Below the pieces are notes generated by a model that was not told the DNA's origin, made no database searches, and saw only the letters and a program-made list of their open reading frames with translations. Position numbers and translations under genes: made by a program. A stretch of DNA of 64,000 nt from Halalkalicoccus sp. CG83 (GTDB lineage Archaea; Halobacteriota; Halobacteria; Halobacteriales; Halalkalicoccaceae): the NCBI RefSeq assembly GCF_037081715.1, contig NZ_JAZDDH010000002.1, positions 613,201 to 677,200 on the forward strand. The letters are read 5' to 3'. Positions 1 to 9,341 of the stretch are shown here, one piece after another (the stretch's first letter is position 1; each line of letters opens with the position of its first letter).

Positions 1-344
1 ACCGGTTTCTCGGCCTCGAAGAAGTGCCGGACGATCTCCAGCACTTCGTCGTACGTCCGGAGGTACTCCGGGGCGCGCCCGCCCGGTACCACGAGCGCGT
101 CGTACTCCTCGGGATCGACCGCGTCGAAGTCCTGGTTCAGCGTGAAGTTATGGCCCGGCTTCTCGGTGTAGGTCTGATCGCCCTCGAAGTCGTGGATCGC
201 GGTCTTCACCTGGTCATCGGCGCTTTTCTCGGGACAGACCGCGTGGACCTCGTGGCCAACCGTCTGGAGCGTCTGGAACGGCACCATCACTTCGTAGTCC
301 TCGACGAAGTCGCCTGCCAACAGCAGTATGTTCTTTCCTGTCAG
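1..344 (-). CDS. DJ-1/PfpI family protein, C-terminus cut by window edge
   Basis: The reverse-strand reading frame gives [20 protein letters not shown], then a stretch ending [18 protein letters not shown]. This is the N-terminal two-thirds of a DJ-1/PfpI (class I glutamine amidotransferase-like) protein; the GDFVEDYE start and VVPGG are family hallmarks. Members act as proteases, glyoxalases or deglycases, or are uncharacterised. The nucleophile-elbow Cys (A-x-C-H-G) would lie beyond position 1 and cannot be seen. No in-frame ATG or GTG lies just upstream; the best start by homology length is CTG at 342-344, so the start codon is uncertain. It is read in the same direction as dnaJ, which ends about 50 nt upstream. 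Confidence 0.8.
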   Translation of the reverse strand, partial: MTGKNILLLAGDFVEDYEVMVPFQTLQTVGHEVHAVCPEKSADDQVKTAIHDFEGDQTYTEKPGHNFTLNQDFDAVDPEEYDALVVPGGRAPEYLRTYDEVLEIVRHFFEAEKP

Positions 345-393
345 GGCTCCCCGAACGGTTCGTGGTGCCCCACGATAAGCGTTGGCGCCGACC

Positions 394-1533
394 CTATAGG
401 GAGCTCTTGATCCGCTCGAAGAAGCCCTGCTCGACCTCGATCTCCTCGCCGCCGGCCTCCGCGAACGCCTCGAGTGCCTCGCGCTGCTCGGGACTGAGGC
501 TCTCGGGGGTGACGACCTGGACGGTCACGTAGAGATCGCCGTGGCCGCGTCGCCGAAGCCGGGGCATTCCCTTGTCCTCGAGTCGGAAGCGCTCGCCGCT
601 CTGAGTGCCCGATGGAATGTCCATCTCCACGGAGCTCTCCATCGTCGGCACCTCGACGGTGTCGCCGAACGTCGCCTGCGGGAACGAGATGGCGTGACGG
701 TAGTGGAGGTCGTCGCCGTCGCGCTCGAAGTCGGGGTGGTCCTCGACGACTATCTCGATCAACAGGTCGCCGCTCCGGGCGCCCGGTTCGCCCGGAGCGC
801 CCTCGCCCTCCATGCGCAGCGTCTGGCCCTCGCGGATGCCCGGCGGGATCTCGACTGAGAGGTTCGCCTCGCGGGTGACCTGTCCCTCGCCGCGACACTC
901 GCTGCAGGTCTCGTCGTAGACCTGGCCGTCGCCGCCACAGCGCCGACAGGTCTGGGTCTGTTGCATCCGGCCGAAGGGCGTCTGCTGGACCTGGGTGACC
1001 TGGCCCTGGCCGTTACACTCGGGACAGGTGCTCGGGTTCGTGCCGCCCTGGCCGTCGCAGGCCTCGCAGCGCTCGGGCCGGTTGATCGTCATCTGTTTCT
1101 CGACGCCCTCGTAGACGTCCTCCAGCGTGACCGTCAGCCGAGTCTGGAGATCGGCGCCGCCACGGGGGCCGCCCCGTCCGCCGCCCCCGCCGAAGAACTG
1201 CTCGAAGATGTCGCCGAGGCCGCCTCCGCCGCCCGTGCCGCCGAAGGGATCGCCACCGCCGAAGCCGCCGGCGCCCGCGCCGCCGCCGTCGAACCCGCCG
1301 CGCTTCTCGGCCTGCTCGAAGCGATCGTGGCCCATCCGGTCGTACGCCGAGCGTTTCTGCTCGTCGGTGAGCACCTCCTTCGCCTTCTTCGCCTTCTTGA
1401 ACTTCTCCTCGGCGTTCGGGTGGTCGCTGACGTCGGGGTGGAACTCGGCGGCCTTCTTTCGGAACGCCGAGTTGATCTCGTCCTCGTCCGCGTCCCGACT
1501 CACGCCGAGAACGTCGTAGAAATCCTCGCTCAT
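394..1533 (-). CDS. dnaJ: Molecular chaperone DnaJ (Hsp40)
   Basis: 379 aa, full length for a type I DnaJ. The N-terminal J domain (about 1-70) carries the HPD tripeptide in FHPDVSDHP, which stimulates DnaK ATPase. A Gly/Phe-rich linker follows (about 75-125). The cysteine-rich domain has four CxxCxGxG repeats ([32 protein letters not shown]) that bind two zinc ions. Two C-terminal substrate-binding beta domains end at about 345. It is co-chaperone to DnaK in this window. It is not adjacent to grpE-dnaK: four genes and about 5.7 kb separate the loci, although all three are on the reverse strand. A TATA-like GTGTATGAG lies about 25 nt upstream of the ATG. Confidence 0.98.
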   Translation of the reverse strand: MSEDFYDVLGVSRDADEDEINSAFRKKAAEFHPDVSDHPNAEEKFKKAKKAKEVLTDEQKRSAYDRMGHDRFEQAEKRGGFDGGGAGAGGFGGGDPFGGTGGGGGLGDIFEQFFGGGGGRGGPRGGADLQTRLTVTLEDVYEGVEKQMTINRPERCEACDGQGGTNPSTCPECNGQGQVTQVQQTPFGRMQQTQTCRRCGGDGQVYDETCSECRGEGQVTREANLSVEIPPGIREGQTLRMEGEGAPGEPGARSGDLLIEIVVEDHPDFERDGDDLHYRHAISFPQATFGDTVEVPTMESSVEMDIPSGTQSGERFRLEDKGMPRLRRRGHGDLYVTVQVVTPESLSPEQREALEAFAEAGGEEIEVEQGFFERIKSSL

Positions 1534-1609
1534 CAGTTGTCGGACCTACTCGGCTCATACACTTCAACTGCCCGCTCCGGTCGTTTCGATCGAAGGCCGT
1601 TGAACGACC

Positions 1610-2539
1610 CTACGCCGGCGCCAGCGACCGGATCGACGCAGGGAGCGTTCCCGCCTCCCGCCAGCCGTCCTCGCTCCGCCGGACGACCCGCCCGCCGTTC
1701 GTCCCCGCCGTGACGGTGCCGTCCGCGACGGTCCACGCGAGGATCACCTCCTCGGGGCCGCCCGGATAGGGCGCTCGCTCGAAGCCGTCTCCGTTCTCGG
1801 ACTCGAACAGCGCGGCATCGGCCCCGTTCTCGCCCGACCAGGTGCCGGGCGAGCTCCGGGCGGCCGCGGCGTACAGCCGACCTTCGTGGGTGATCGCCTC
1901 ACGGAAGTAGCGGTGATCGAGCCCGCCGTCCAGTCGGCTCCAGGACCGGCCCGCGTCCGCGGTCCGGTACAGCCCCGAACCGGTCGAGGCGACGTACGTC
2001 TCCGGGCCGCGAACGAGCACGTGGTGGACGTCGTCGTGGACGCCCTCCCGGCGCTCGGTCCACGTCTCGCCCCGGTCCTCGCTGACGTGGACGCCGCCGA
2101 CCTCGACGCCGGCGATCACGCGCTCTGGCGCGTCGGGGTGGGTTCCGAGGCTGCGGACGTGGGCCTCGTTTCGATGCCGCGGCGTGTACCACTCCTCGCG
2201 CGAGGGCAGCTCCTGGAATCCCCCGAGCTCGCGCCACGACTCGCCGTCGTCGCTCGAGACGTACAGATGCGCGGGGTGGGTGCCCGCGTAGAGGCGCTCG
2301 CCGTCGGGGCCCGCCACGACCGAGTAGACCTCCTCGCGCGGAACGCCGAGGTCCGTCCACGAGTCGCCCCCGTCGCGCGATCGATACAGTCCGGTCTCCG
2401 AGGCGGCGAAAACCCCCTCGATCGAGTCGAAGCGCCGGACGCGCATGACGCGCCCGGCATCGAGCACGCGTTGGGCGTCCTCGGTCGTCCCGGTCGACGC
2501 TCGAAAGACGCCGTCGTCGGTTCCGGCGATCAGCGACAT
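1610..2539 (-). CDS. BNR/sortilin-type beta-propeller repeat protein
   Basis: 309 aa with no signal peptide or membrane segment. It has at least four Asp-box (BNR) repeats of the S-x-D-x-G-x-x-W type: SRDGGDSWTDL, SSDDGESWREL, SEDRGETWTER and TADAGRSWSRL. Such repeats form a beta-propeller related to sialidase/Vps10 folds. Haloarchaea encode many of these proteins and none has a firmly known function; no glycosidase catalytic set is apparent, so an enzymatic role is not assumed. It is transcribed away from the Rieske gene. A CTTATC box (reverse strand, near 2564-2569) about 27 nt before the ATG suggests its own promoter. Confidence 0.75.
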   Translation of the reverse strand: MSLIAGTDDGVFRASTGTTEDAQRVLDAGRVMRVRRFDSIEGVFAASETGLYRSRDGGDSWTDLGVPREEVYSVVAGPDGERLYAGTHPAHLYVSSDDGESWRELGGFQELPSREEWYTPRHRNEAHVRSLGTHPDAPERVIAGVEVGGVHVSEDRGETWTERREGVHDDVHHVLVRGPETYVASTGSGLYRTADAGRSWSRLDGGLDHRYFREAITHEGRLYAAAARSSPGTWSGENGADAALFESENGDGFERAPYPGGPEEVILAWTVADGTVTAGTNGGRVVRRSEDGWREAGTLPASIRSLAPA

Positions 2540-2639
2540 GGCCGGGAGTAGGCCACCCGACCGGATAAGATCGACGTGAACCGCACGTAGCCCGCCGCCC
2601 GCCGGTAGAGGTTAGTCGCCGTTCACTGTACTATGTTCC

Positions 2640-4382
2640 ATGGCAACATCCGACGATGACTTCGTACGCGTCGCCACGACCGCGGACCTCGAGGACGACC
2701 GGACGCTCGTCACCACCGGCGGTCAGTCGATCGCGATCTTCCGCCACGAGGGAGCGCTCCACGCGGTCGACAACCGCTGTCCGCACATGGGATTCCCGCT
2801 GGCGCGGGGATCGGTCGAGGACGGCGTTCTCACCTGTCACTGGCACCACGCTCGCTTCGAGCTCTCGTGTGGCAGCACGTTCGATCCCTTTGCCGACGAC
2901 GTCCCCTCCTACCCGGTCGAGCTTCGCGGCGATGAGATCTGGGTCGATCCCAACCCCGACGCGGACGAACCGCCCGCGGAACGCTGGATCGGCAGGTTGG
3001 AGGACGGTCTCGAGGAGGACCTCCGGCTCGTGCTCGCGAAGTCGATAATCGGTCTGGACGACGCGGGCGTCGAGCCCGGACAGCCGTTGGGAATCGTCGC
3101 GGGGTTCGGCGCCCGGTATCGCGACGAGGGCTGGGGCCCCGGCATGACGATCCTCGGGGCGATGGCGAACCTGCTTCCCGCGCTTGAACCCGAAGACCGT
3201 CGCCGGGCGCTCTACGTCGGCGCCGTTCGGGTCGCCGACGACTGTGCGGGACGGCCGCCGCGGTTCGTTCAGGACCCCCTCGCCGGCTCGGAGCACGATC
3301 CGGCACGACTGGAACGCTGGTTCCGCGAGTGCATCGAGGTCCGCGACCGCCAGGGGGCAGAACGCGTCCTTCGGAGCGCGATCGCGGCCGACCTCCCCGA
3401 GGAGCGGCTCGTCTCGATGCTCGTCGACGCGGCCACCGATCACCGGTATCTCGATACCGGCCACACGATGGACTTCCTCAACAAGGCCTGCGAGACGCTC
3501 GATCACGTCGGCTGGGAGCGCGCCGACGAGCTGCTTCCCGCGCTCGTCCCGGGGCTCGCGAGCGCCCAGCGAAGCGAGGAGCGGTCATCGTGGCGCCAGC
3601 CGGTCGACCTGGCTGCGCTGCTCGAGGAGACGTTCGAGGGCCTTTCCGACCGACTTGAGACCGGTGAAACGGTGGACGAGTGGAGCCCGGACGAGGGGTT
3701 CGAGGGGACGCTGCTCTCCGAGGATCCCGACGCGATCGTCGCCGCGCTAGACGGCGCGATCGAGTCCGGGGCGAGCGCGCAGGAGCTCGCCGATCGGGTC
3801 GCGCGGGCCGCCGCGATCCGAGTCGCGCAGTTCTCGACGGGCAACGAGTTCCGCGACTGGAACACCGTCCACCACACCTACACCTACGCGAACGCGGTCT
3901 GCGGCCTCGCGCGGCGGACGGACGGCGAGGGCGTCTACCGAGCGGTCTACGACGGCGCGATCGACGTCTACCTCGATCGATTCCTGAACACGCCACCCGC
4001 GACGATCCCGGAGCCACGCGAGGTCGACACAGCGCCCGAGAAGCTGCTCGACGCGCTCCTCGGGACGTTCGACGAGGAGGGCGAGGTCAACAGGGCAGGC
4101 CGGCTCGTCGCCGACTACCTCGACTCCGGCGGCGATCCCGACGTGTTGAAGCGAACCCTGGGAGGCGCGCTGCTCCGAGAGGACGCGAACTTTCACACGC
4201 TCCAGAACGTCGAGGCCGCCTTCAGGGGGTTCGACCGTGACGGGCCCGAGACGGGGCGGATCCACCTCGTCGCCACGGCTCGGTATCTCGCCGCCCACAC
4301 CCCCACCCGCAGGGAGCGAGAGCAGACGTTCACCATCGCCTCGCGCCTGCATCGCGGCGAGGAGATCCACGAGTCGGCCTGA
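2640..4382 (+). CDS. Rieske [2Fe-2S] domain fused to a large unknown domain
   Basis: 580 aa. Residues about 8-105 are a Rieske ferredoxin-type domain with both cluster boxes: C47-P-H49-M-G and C66-H-W-H69. The two Cys and two His would bind a [2Fe-2S] cluster. The remaining about 470 residues are mostly predicted helical, with HHTYTYANAV near 415 and many acidic patches; I do not recognise this domain. It lacks the 2-His-1-carboxylate non-haem iron pattern of ring-hydroxylating oxygenases as far as I can see. The start is the ATG at 2640; another ATG at 2633 is out of frame. It runs toward the SDR gene 57 nt downstream, which has its own TATA-like box. Confidence 0.75.
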   Translation: MATSDDDFVRVATTADLEDDRTLVTTGGQSIAIFRHEGALHAVDNRCPHMGFPLARGSVEDGVLTCHWHHARFELSCGSTFDPFADDVPSYPVELRGDEIWVDPNPDADEPPAERWIGRLEDGLEEDLRLVLAKSIIGLDDAGVEPGQPLGIVAGFGARYRDEGWGPGMTILGAMANLLPALEPEDRRRALYVGAVRVADDCAGRPPRFVQDPLAGSEHDPARLERWFRECIEVRDRQGAERVLRSAIAADLPEERLVSMLVDAATDHRYLDTGHTMDFLNKACETLDHVGWERADELLPALVPGLASAQRSEERSSWRQPVDLAALLEETFEGLSDRLETGETVDEWSPDEGFEGTLLSEDPDAIVAALDGAIESGASAQELADRVARAAAIRVAQFSTGNEFRDWNTVHHTYTYANAVCGLARRTDGEGVYRAVYDGAIDVYLDRFLNTPPATIPEPREVDTAPEKLLDALLGTFDEEGEVNRAGRLVADYLDSGGDPDVLKRTLGGALLREDANFHTLQNVEAAFRGFDRDGPETGRIHLVATARYLAAHTPTRREREQTFTIASRLHRGEEIHESA

Positions 4383-4439
4383 GCGATCCGTGTGGTGCCG
4401 GCCGTACGCTTTTGGAGCCGCCGTTCCTCCCTTATCTCG

Positions 4440-5060
4440 ATGGAAGTACTCATCGCGGGTTCGCACGGAGGGGTCGGACAGCGGATCACCGATCTGCTGG
4501 CCGCGAGCGACCACGGCGTCAGGGCGATGGTTCGCGACGAATCGCAGGTGAACGAGATGGAGGGGTTCGGCGTCGAGGCCGTCGTCGCGGACCTGACCGA
4601 GGACGTCTCGCACGCCGTCGAAGGCTGTGACGCGGTGATCTTCGCGGCGGGCTCGAGCGGCGAGGACGTCGAGGGGGTCGACCGCGACGGCGCGATCCGC
4701 ATCATCGACGAGGCCGAGAAGCAGGGCGCCGATCGGTTCGTCATGCTCAGTTCGATCAACGCGGACAGACCCGAGGAGAGCCCCGACGCCCTTCGAGACT
4801 ATCTCGAGGCGAAGTTGGCGGCCGACGAGCACCTTCAGGAGAGCGACCTGACCTACACGATCGTCCGCCCCGGGGCGTTGACCGACGAGCCCCCGACCGA
4901 GCGGATCGAGGCGGCCCGCCGGGTCGAACGCGGCGAGATCGCCCGGGAGGACGTCGCACGGACGCTGGTCGCTGCGCTCGAGACCGAGAACACGTTCGGA
5001 AAGACGTTCGAGATCGTCGAGGGCGACGAGCCGATCGAGTCCGCGCTGGAGGGTCTCTAG
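4440..5060 (+). CDS. NAD(P)-binding SDR/NmrA-like oxidoreductase
   Basis: 206 aa, atypical short-chain dehydrogenase fold. The N-terminus MEVLIAGSHGGVGQRI has the GxxGxxG dinucleotide-binding turn, with VIFAAGSSG and FVMLSSINAD in the following strands. It resembles the YwnB/NmrA-like family of putative NAD(P)-dependent reductases or redox sensors. The Tyr-x3-Lys pair of classical SDRs is not evident (DYLEAKLAAD follows the SS motif), so it may be a sensor or an atypical reductase. The start is the ATG at 4440; an in-frame GTG at 4392 is less likely because a TTTTGG box at about 4410 fits a leaderless transcript. It converges on dnaK. Confidence 0.8.
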   Translation: MEVLIAGSHGGVGQRITDLLAASDHGVRAMVRDESQVNEMEGFGVEAVVADLTEDVSHAVEGCDAVIFAAGSSGEDVEGVDRDGAIRIIDEAEKQGADRFVMLSSINADRPEESPDALRDYLEAKLAADEHLQESDLTYTIVRPGALTDEPPTERIEAARRVERGEIAREDVARTLVAALETENTFGKTFEIVEGDEPIESALEGL

Positions 5061-5116
5061 ATTCGTCGCTCGAACGGACGTGTTCCCCATACGGTAACGG
5101 CCGTTCGCGGAGGAGG

Positions 5117-5133
5117 TTCGGTTCGGAACCGAA
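5117..5133. repeat. 17-bp palindrome between convergent SDR gene and dnaK
   Basis: Arms TTCGGTTC and GAACCGAA are perfect inverted repeats around one central G, in the 100-bp gap where the SDR and dnaK genes converge. As RNA it would fold with about five base pairs and a larger loop. It may serve as a bidirectional terminator, but there is no adjoining T tract. Confidence 0.4.
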
Positions 5134-5160
5134 ACGATAGTTCGTTCTCGGTCGCTCGGG

Positions 5161-7092
5161 TTACTGCTCCTCGTCGTCCCCTTCGTCCACGTCCTCGAAG
5201 TCGGCGTCGACGTACTCGCCTTCCTGGCCGCCCGCACCGGCCGCTCCGGCGCCACCGGGACCGCCGGCGCCGCCCATGTCGCCCATGCCGCCGGGGCCCG
5301 CACCGGCACCCGCGCCGGCTCCGCCGGCGCCACCTGCGGCGCCCTCCTGGGCACCCTGGTACATCTGCTTGCCGATCTCCTGAAGTGCCTTGCTCAGCTC
5401 CTCGGTCGCCGACTTGAGCTCCTCGGTTTCGGCCTCCTCGTCCTCGAGGACGGCCTCGACGTTCTCGATCTCCTCCTCGATCTCCTCGACGAGCTCGTCG
5501 TCGACGTTCTCCTCGTTCTCCTCGAGCAGGTTGCGCGCGCGCTGGACCGAGCTCTCGGCGTCGTTGCGCGCCTCGATGCGCTCGCGGCGTTGCTCGTCCT
5601 CTTCGGCGTGCTGTTCGGCTTCCTCCTGCATCTGTTCGATCTGCTCGTCGGAGAGTCCGGCGCCGCCCTCGATGGTGATGTCCTCCTTGTTACCGGAGCC
5701 CTGGTCCTCCGCGCTCACGTTGACGATCCCGTTCTCGTCGATGTTGAAGCTCACCTCGATCTGGGGCGTGCCCGCGGGCGCCGGCGGGATGCCCGAGAGC
5801 ATGAACTCGCCGAGCAGCTCGTTCTCCTCGGCGATCTCGCGCTCGCCCTGGAAGACGCGAACCTGGACGGAGGTCTGGTTGTCCGCGGCGGTGGTGAACA
5901 CCTTCGACTCCTCGGTCGGGATCGTGGTGTTCTTCTCGATGAGCCGCTCGAAGAGGCCGCCCTTGACCTCGATGCCGAGGCTGAGCGGCGTCACGTCGAG
6001 CAGGACGATGTCGTCGACCTCCCCTCCCAGAACGCCGGCCTGGATCGCCGCGCCCAGCGCGACGGCCTCGTCGGGGTTGACGTTCTTCTTGGGCTCCTGG
6101 CCCACGAGGTCCTCGACCTTCTCCTGGACCTGGGGCATCCGCGTCGACCCGCCGACGAGGATGACCTCGTCGATCTCGTCGGCCGAGTAACCGGCGTCCG
6201 AGAGCGCCTGCTGGGTCGGCTCGACGGTCCGTTCGATCAGATCCGAGGTCAGCGACTCGAACTTCGCACGGGTGAGCGAGGTCTCGAGGTGGACCGGGCC
6301 GGAGTCGGTCGCCGTGATAAAGGGCAGGTTGATGTCGGCCTCCTTTCGTGAGGAGAGCTCGATCTTCGCCTCCTCGGCCGCGTCCTTCAGACGCTGGAGC
6401 GCCTGACGGTCCTCGCGTAGGTCGATGCCGTGGTCGTTCTGGAACTCCTGGGCGAGGTGGTCGATGATCGCCTGGTCCCAGTCGTCGCCGCCGAGGTCGT
6501 TGTCGCCGTTGGTGGCGACGACCTCGTAGACGCCGCCGCCGAGATCCAGTACGGAAACGTCGAACGTGCCGCCGCCGAGGTCGTAGACCATCACCGTCTG
6601 GTCGGAGTCGTCGTCGAGCCCGTAAGCCATCGAGGCGGCGGTGGGCTCGTTGACGATGCGTTCGACGTCGAAGCCGGCGATCTCGCCGGCGTCCTTCGTC
6701 GCCTGGCGCTGGCGGTCGTTGAAGTACGCCGGAACGGTGATCACCGCGCGCTCGACCTCGTCGCCGAGGTACTCCTCGGCGTCGCGCTTGAGCTTCTGGA
6801 GGATCATCGCCGAGATCTGCTCGGGGGTGTACTCCTCGCCGTCGACCTCGACGGTGTGGTCCTCCTCGCCCATGTGGCGCTTGATCGACGCGATCGTGCG
6901 CTCGGGGTTCTGGATCGCCTGGTTCTTCGCCGGCTTCCCGACGAGGCGTTCGTCGTCGGTGAAGGCGACGACCGAGGGCGTCGTCCGGTCGCCCTCGCCG
7001 TTGACGATGATCTCGGGGTCGCCCCCCTCCATGACCGCCATGGCGCTGTTCGTCGTTCCCAGGTCGATTCCCAGAATCTTGTTACTCGCCAT
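5161..7092 (-). CDS. dnaK: Molecular chaperone DnaK (Hsp70)
   Basis: 643 aa. The nucleotide-binding domain (about 1-365) has the phosphate-1 motif GIDLGTTNS, the VPAYFND motif, [10 protein letters not shown] and VGGSTRMP. The substrate-binding domain (about 370-510) follows, then a helical lid rich in Glu. A Gly/Ala-rich tail ends in the acidic [11 protein letters not shown], the usual bacterial-type DnaK C-terminus. It holds unfolded proteins in ATP-dependent cycles with DnaJ and GrpE. It is downstream of grpE on the same strand with 145 nt between them, and has its own promoter-like element. The archaeal lineage acquired this system from bacteria. Confidence 0.99.
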   Translation of the reverse strand: MASNKILGIDLGTTNSAMAVMEGGDPEIIVNGEGDRTTPSVVAFTDDERLVGKPAKNQAIQNPERTIASIKRHMGEEDHTVEVDGEEYTPEQISAMILQKLKRDAEEYLGDEVERAVITVPAYFNDRQRQATKDAGEIAGFDVERIVNEPTAASMAYGLDDDSDQTVMVYDLGGGTFDVSVLDLGGGVYEVVATNGDNDLGGDDWDQAIIDHLAQEFQNDHGIDLREDRQALQRLKDAAEEAKIELSSRKEADINLPFITATDSGPVHLETSLTRAKFESLTSDLIERTVEPTQQALSDAGYSADEIDEVILVGGSTRMPQVQEKVEDLVGQEPKKNVNPDEAVALGAAIQAGVLGGEVDDIVLLDVTPLSLGIEVKGGLFERLIEKNTTIPTEESKVFTTAADNQTSVQVRVFQGEREIAEENELLGEFMLSGIPPAPAGTPQIEVSFNIDENGIVNVSAEDQGSGNKEDITIEGGAGLSDEQIEQMQEEAEQHAEEDEQRRERIEARNDAESSVQRARNLLEENEENVDDELVEEIEEEIENVEAVLEDEEAETEELKSATEELSKALQEIGKQMYQGAQEGAAGGAGGAGAGAGAGPGGMGDMGGAGGPGGAGAAGAGGQEGEYVDADFEDVDEGDDEEQ

Positions 7093-7120
7093 CGTTGTCG
7101 TAGGATTGCGCTCTCGGTCG

Positions 7121-7126
7121 TTTAAG
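7121..7126 (-). promoter_or_regulatory. TATA-like box of dnaK
   Basis: CTTAAA on the reverse strand, about 29-34 nt before the dnaK ATG. This spacing fits archaeal TATA boxes for leaderless or short-leader mRNA, so dnaK can be expressed apart from grpE. Confidence 0.5.
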
Positions 7127-7237
7127 ACTTGCTACCTCGGGGACGTGAGAGAATCCCTCTCACCGGACCGCTGGCGCGAGAATTCCGGGGATTCGTGGCT
7201 CCGGAGGACGGCGAAAAACCGGAACCACAACGCCACC

Positions 7238-7846
7238 CTACTCGCCGTCGGAGCCGTCGCTGACGGTGACCTGCGCCGGGCGGAGCACCCGCTCGCCCAT
7301 CTCGTAGCCGGGGGTGTAGACCTCGTCGATCGCGCCCTCGGGTCGGTCGCTCTCGACGCGCATCATCACCTCGTGGCGCTGGGGGTCGACCTCGCTGCCC
7401 TCGTCGGGCGTGATCTCGCGGACGTTCTCGGCGTCGAGTACGCGGTCGAACTCCGCGAGCGTCATCTTCACGCCCTCGCGAAGCGCTTCGACGTCGTCGG
7501 ACTCCTCCTGGAGCGCCCGGTTCAGGTTGTCCCGAACGTCGAGCAGTCGCTCGACGAGCTCCTCGGTCGCGCGCTCCTCCATCTGCGTCTGGCGCTTCTT
7601 CGCGCGCTTCTTGTAGTTCTGGAAGTCCGCCTGCGTGCGCTTGAGCCGGGATTCGAGTTCGTCGATTCGTTCCTCGCGCTCCTCGAGCTCGGTCTCGAGG
7701 GTCTCGACGCGGTCGTCCGCCGTCCCGCTCTCGTCCGCCTCGATCCGATCCGATTCCTCGGACGGCCGTCGATCGTCCGCCGGTTCCTCGGCGTCCCTCT
7801 CGGTCTCGACCTCCTCCTCGACGGTCCCTGGCTCGTCGTTGCTCAT
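7238..7846 (-). CDS. grpE: Nucleotide exchange factor GrpE
   Basis: 202 aa. The first about 50 residues are acidic and disordered. A long coiled coil follows (about 50-115, VETLETELEEREERIDELES, then the conserved RAQADFxNYxKR-like segment TQADFQNYKKRAKKR), and a C-terminal beta-wing domain ends with TPGYEMGERVLRPAQVTVSD, the GrpE signature. It releases ADP from DnaK. It heads the grpE-dnaK pair and is divergent from the serpin gene, with 105 nt between the starts that hold both promoters. Confidence 0.97.
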   Translation of the reverse strand: MSNDEPGTVEEEVETERDAEEPADDRRPSEESDRIEADESGTADDRVETLETELEEREERIDELESRLKRTQADFQNYKKRAKKRQTQMEERATEELVERLLDVRDNLNRALQEESDDVEALREGVKMTLAEFDRVLDAENVREITPDEGSEVDPQRHEVMMRVESDRPEGAIDEVYTPGYEMGERVLRPAQVTVSDGSDGE

Positions 7847-7870
7847 GTCAGAACGGTGCCGCCGGATGCG

Positions 7871-7877
7871 GTTAAGG
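7871..7877 (-). promoter_or_regulatory. TATA-like box of grpE
   Basis: CCTTAAC on the reverse strand, 25-31 nt before the grpE ATG at 7846. It lies only about 45 nt from the divergent serpin TATA box, so the two promoters share one short control region. Confidence 0.45.
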
Positions 7878-7921
7878 GTTACAGAACCCGCTTGCGACGC
7901 AGACTCCTATTTGACAGAAAG

Positions 7922-7928
7922 TATATAT
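7922..7928 (+). promoter_or_regulatory. TATA box of the serpin gene
   Basis: TATATAT at 24-30 nt before the serpin ATG at 7952, preceded by an A-rich GACAGAAAG that could be the BRE. One of the clearest promoters in the window, predicting a leaderless mRNA. Confidence 0.65.
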
Positions 7929-7951
7929 GTGTCGTCGAAGACCTCCCACAC

Positions 7952-9244
7952 ATGTCCTCCCCGAGTTCTCGTCGGGAGGTGCTCTCACTCTCGGGCGCGC
8001 TGGCGGGGGCGGCGCTCGCGGGCTGTCTCGGCGAGGCGTCGCCCGAGGACCCCGAACCGAGCGTGAGCGACGAGACGCTCTCGGCGCTCGTCCGGGCGAA
8101 CGCCGCGTTCGCACTGGCGCTCCACCGGGAGCTCTCCGCCGGGTCCGACGAACCGAACGTCTTCGCCTCGCCACACAGCGTCTCCGTGGCGATGGCGATG
8201 CTCTTCGCGGGCGCACGCGGCGAGACCGAACGCGAGATGGCCGAGGCGATGCGCTACGAGCTCCCACAGGAAACGCTTCATCCGGCGATCGAATCGCTCT
8301 CCGGGGCGCTCGACGAACGGGCCGAGAACGCCGACGACCTCGGACTCCTCGATCGGCTGCGTGGGCGCGAGGCGACCTTCGACCTCTCGGTCACGAACGC
8401 GCTGTGGGGGAACGAGGAGTACCCCTACCGCGAGGCGTACCTCGAGGCCTTGGACGACCACTACGGGGCCGGCCTTCGGCAGGTCGACTTCACCGAGTCC
8501 GAGGCGACGCGCGCGGAGATCAACGACTGGGTGGCCGGGGAGACGAACGATCGGATCGAGGAGGTCCTTCCTGAGGGGTCGATCCAGCCGAACACCCACC
8601 TGGTGGTGACGAACGCGATCCACCTCCTCGCCGACTGGGCGACGCAGTTCGACCCCAAGGACACCGCGGAGGGGGAGTTCACCGCCATCGACGGAACGAG
8701 TACCACCACACCGATGATGCGACAGAAGGCGGAGTTCCCCGCCGCCCTGAGGGACGGAATCTCGCTCGTCGAACTCCCCTACGTCGGCGAGGAGGTGAGC
8801 ATGGTCGTGATCGTCCCCGACGGACGATCAGTGGAGTTCGAGCGATTCGAGGCCGATCTCACCGCGGACCGACTTGACGCGCTGCTCTCGGACCTCGAGA
8901 CGAGCGAGGTCGAGGTCGTCCTTCCCCGCTTCGAGTTCGGGTTCGACGCCCACCTCAACGCAGTCCTCACCGGACTCGGTATGGAGCGTGCGTTCGATCT
9001 CGGCCGTGCGGAGTTCGGTGGGATGACCGACGCGACGGTGGCGATCGCCGATGTCTTCCACGAGAGCTACGTCGCCGTCGACGAGGCCGGCACGGAGGCC
9101 GCGGCGGCGACCGCCGGGAGCGCGGCGGACTCGGCGCCGCCCCGGGTGGTCGCGGATCGTCCCTTTCTCTTCCTGATCCGCGACCGGCCCACGGGCGCGA
9201 TCCTCTTCCTCGGTCGGATCGGGGACGCCGGCGCGCTCGCGTGA
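7952..9244 (+). CDS. Serpin (serine protease inhibitor), twin-arginine lipoprotein
   Basis: 430 aa. The N-terminus has a twin Arg (SSRREVLSLSG), a hydrophobic stretch and the lipobox LAGC, so export by Tat and lipid anchoring at the cell surface are likely. The serpin core is clear: NVFASPHSVSVAMAMLFAGA, NDWVAGETNDRIEEVLP, the hinge GTEAAAATA and the C-terminal signature DRPFLFLIRDRPTGAILFLG. The hinge is rich in small residues, as required for loop insertion, so it should be inhibitory. Counting from the hinge Gly as P15 puts P1-P1' near Ser-Ala; aligning from the distal side gives Asp-Ser. The likely targets are extracellular subtilisin-like proteases. An open frame continues far upstream, but the TATA box fixes the start at 7952. 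Confidence 0.95.
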   Translation: MSSPSSRREVLSLSGALAGAALAGCLGEASPEDPEPSVSDETLSALVRANAAFALALHRELSAGSDEPNVFASPHSVSVAMAMLFAGARGETEREMAEAMRYELPQETLHPAIESLSGALDERAENADDLGLLDRLRGREATFDLSVTNALWGNEEYPYREAYLEALDDHYGAGLRQVDFTESEATRAEINDWVAGETNDRIEEVLPEGSIQPNTHLVVTNAIHLLADWATQFDPKDTAEGEFTAIDGTSTTTPMMRQKAEFPAALRDGISLVELPYVGEEVSMVVIVPDGRSVEFERFEADLTADRLDALLSDLETSEVEVVLPRFEFGFDAHLNAVLTGLGMERAFDLGRAEFGGMTDATVAIADVFHESYVAVDEAGTEAAAATAGSAADSAPPRVVADRPFLFLIRDRPTGAILFLGRIGDAGALA

Positions 9245-9341
9245 GGACGGCGGGCGCGGACGCTCGGATCGGGTCGCAGGTTGAGGACGAAGGAGACGCC
9301 CGTTCGGGTCGACGTCTCCGTTCTCGGACTTCGATCGGGTT

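Noticed and set aside
3747..5354. Long open frames on the reverse strand antisense to the Rieske gene, and similar ones opposite mre11-rad50, polB, dnaK and etfA
   Set aside because: High G+C makes stop codons rare on the antisense strand. These proteins have poor composition, no family motifs, and the sense-strand proteins are clear.
6641..7951. Upstream in-frame extension of the serpin gene over grpE and dnaK
   Set aside because: The signal peptide, lipobox and TATA box place the start at 7952; the extension is antisense to grpE and dnaK.
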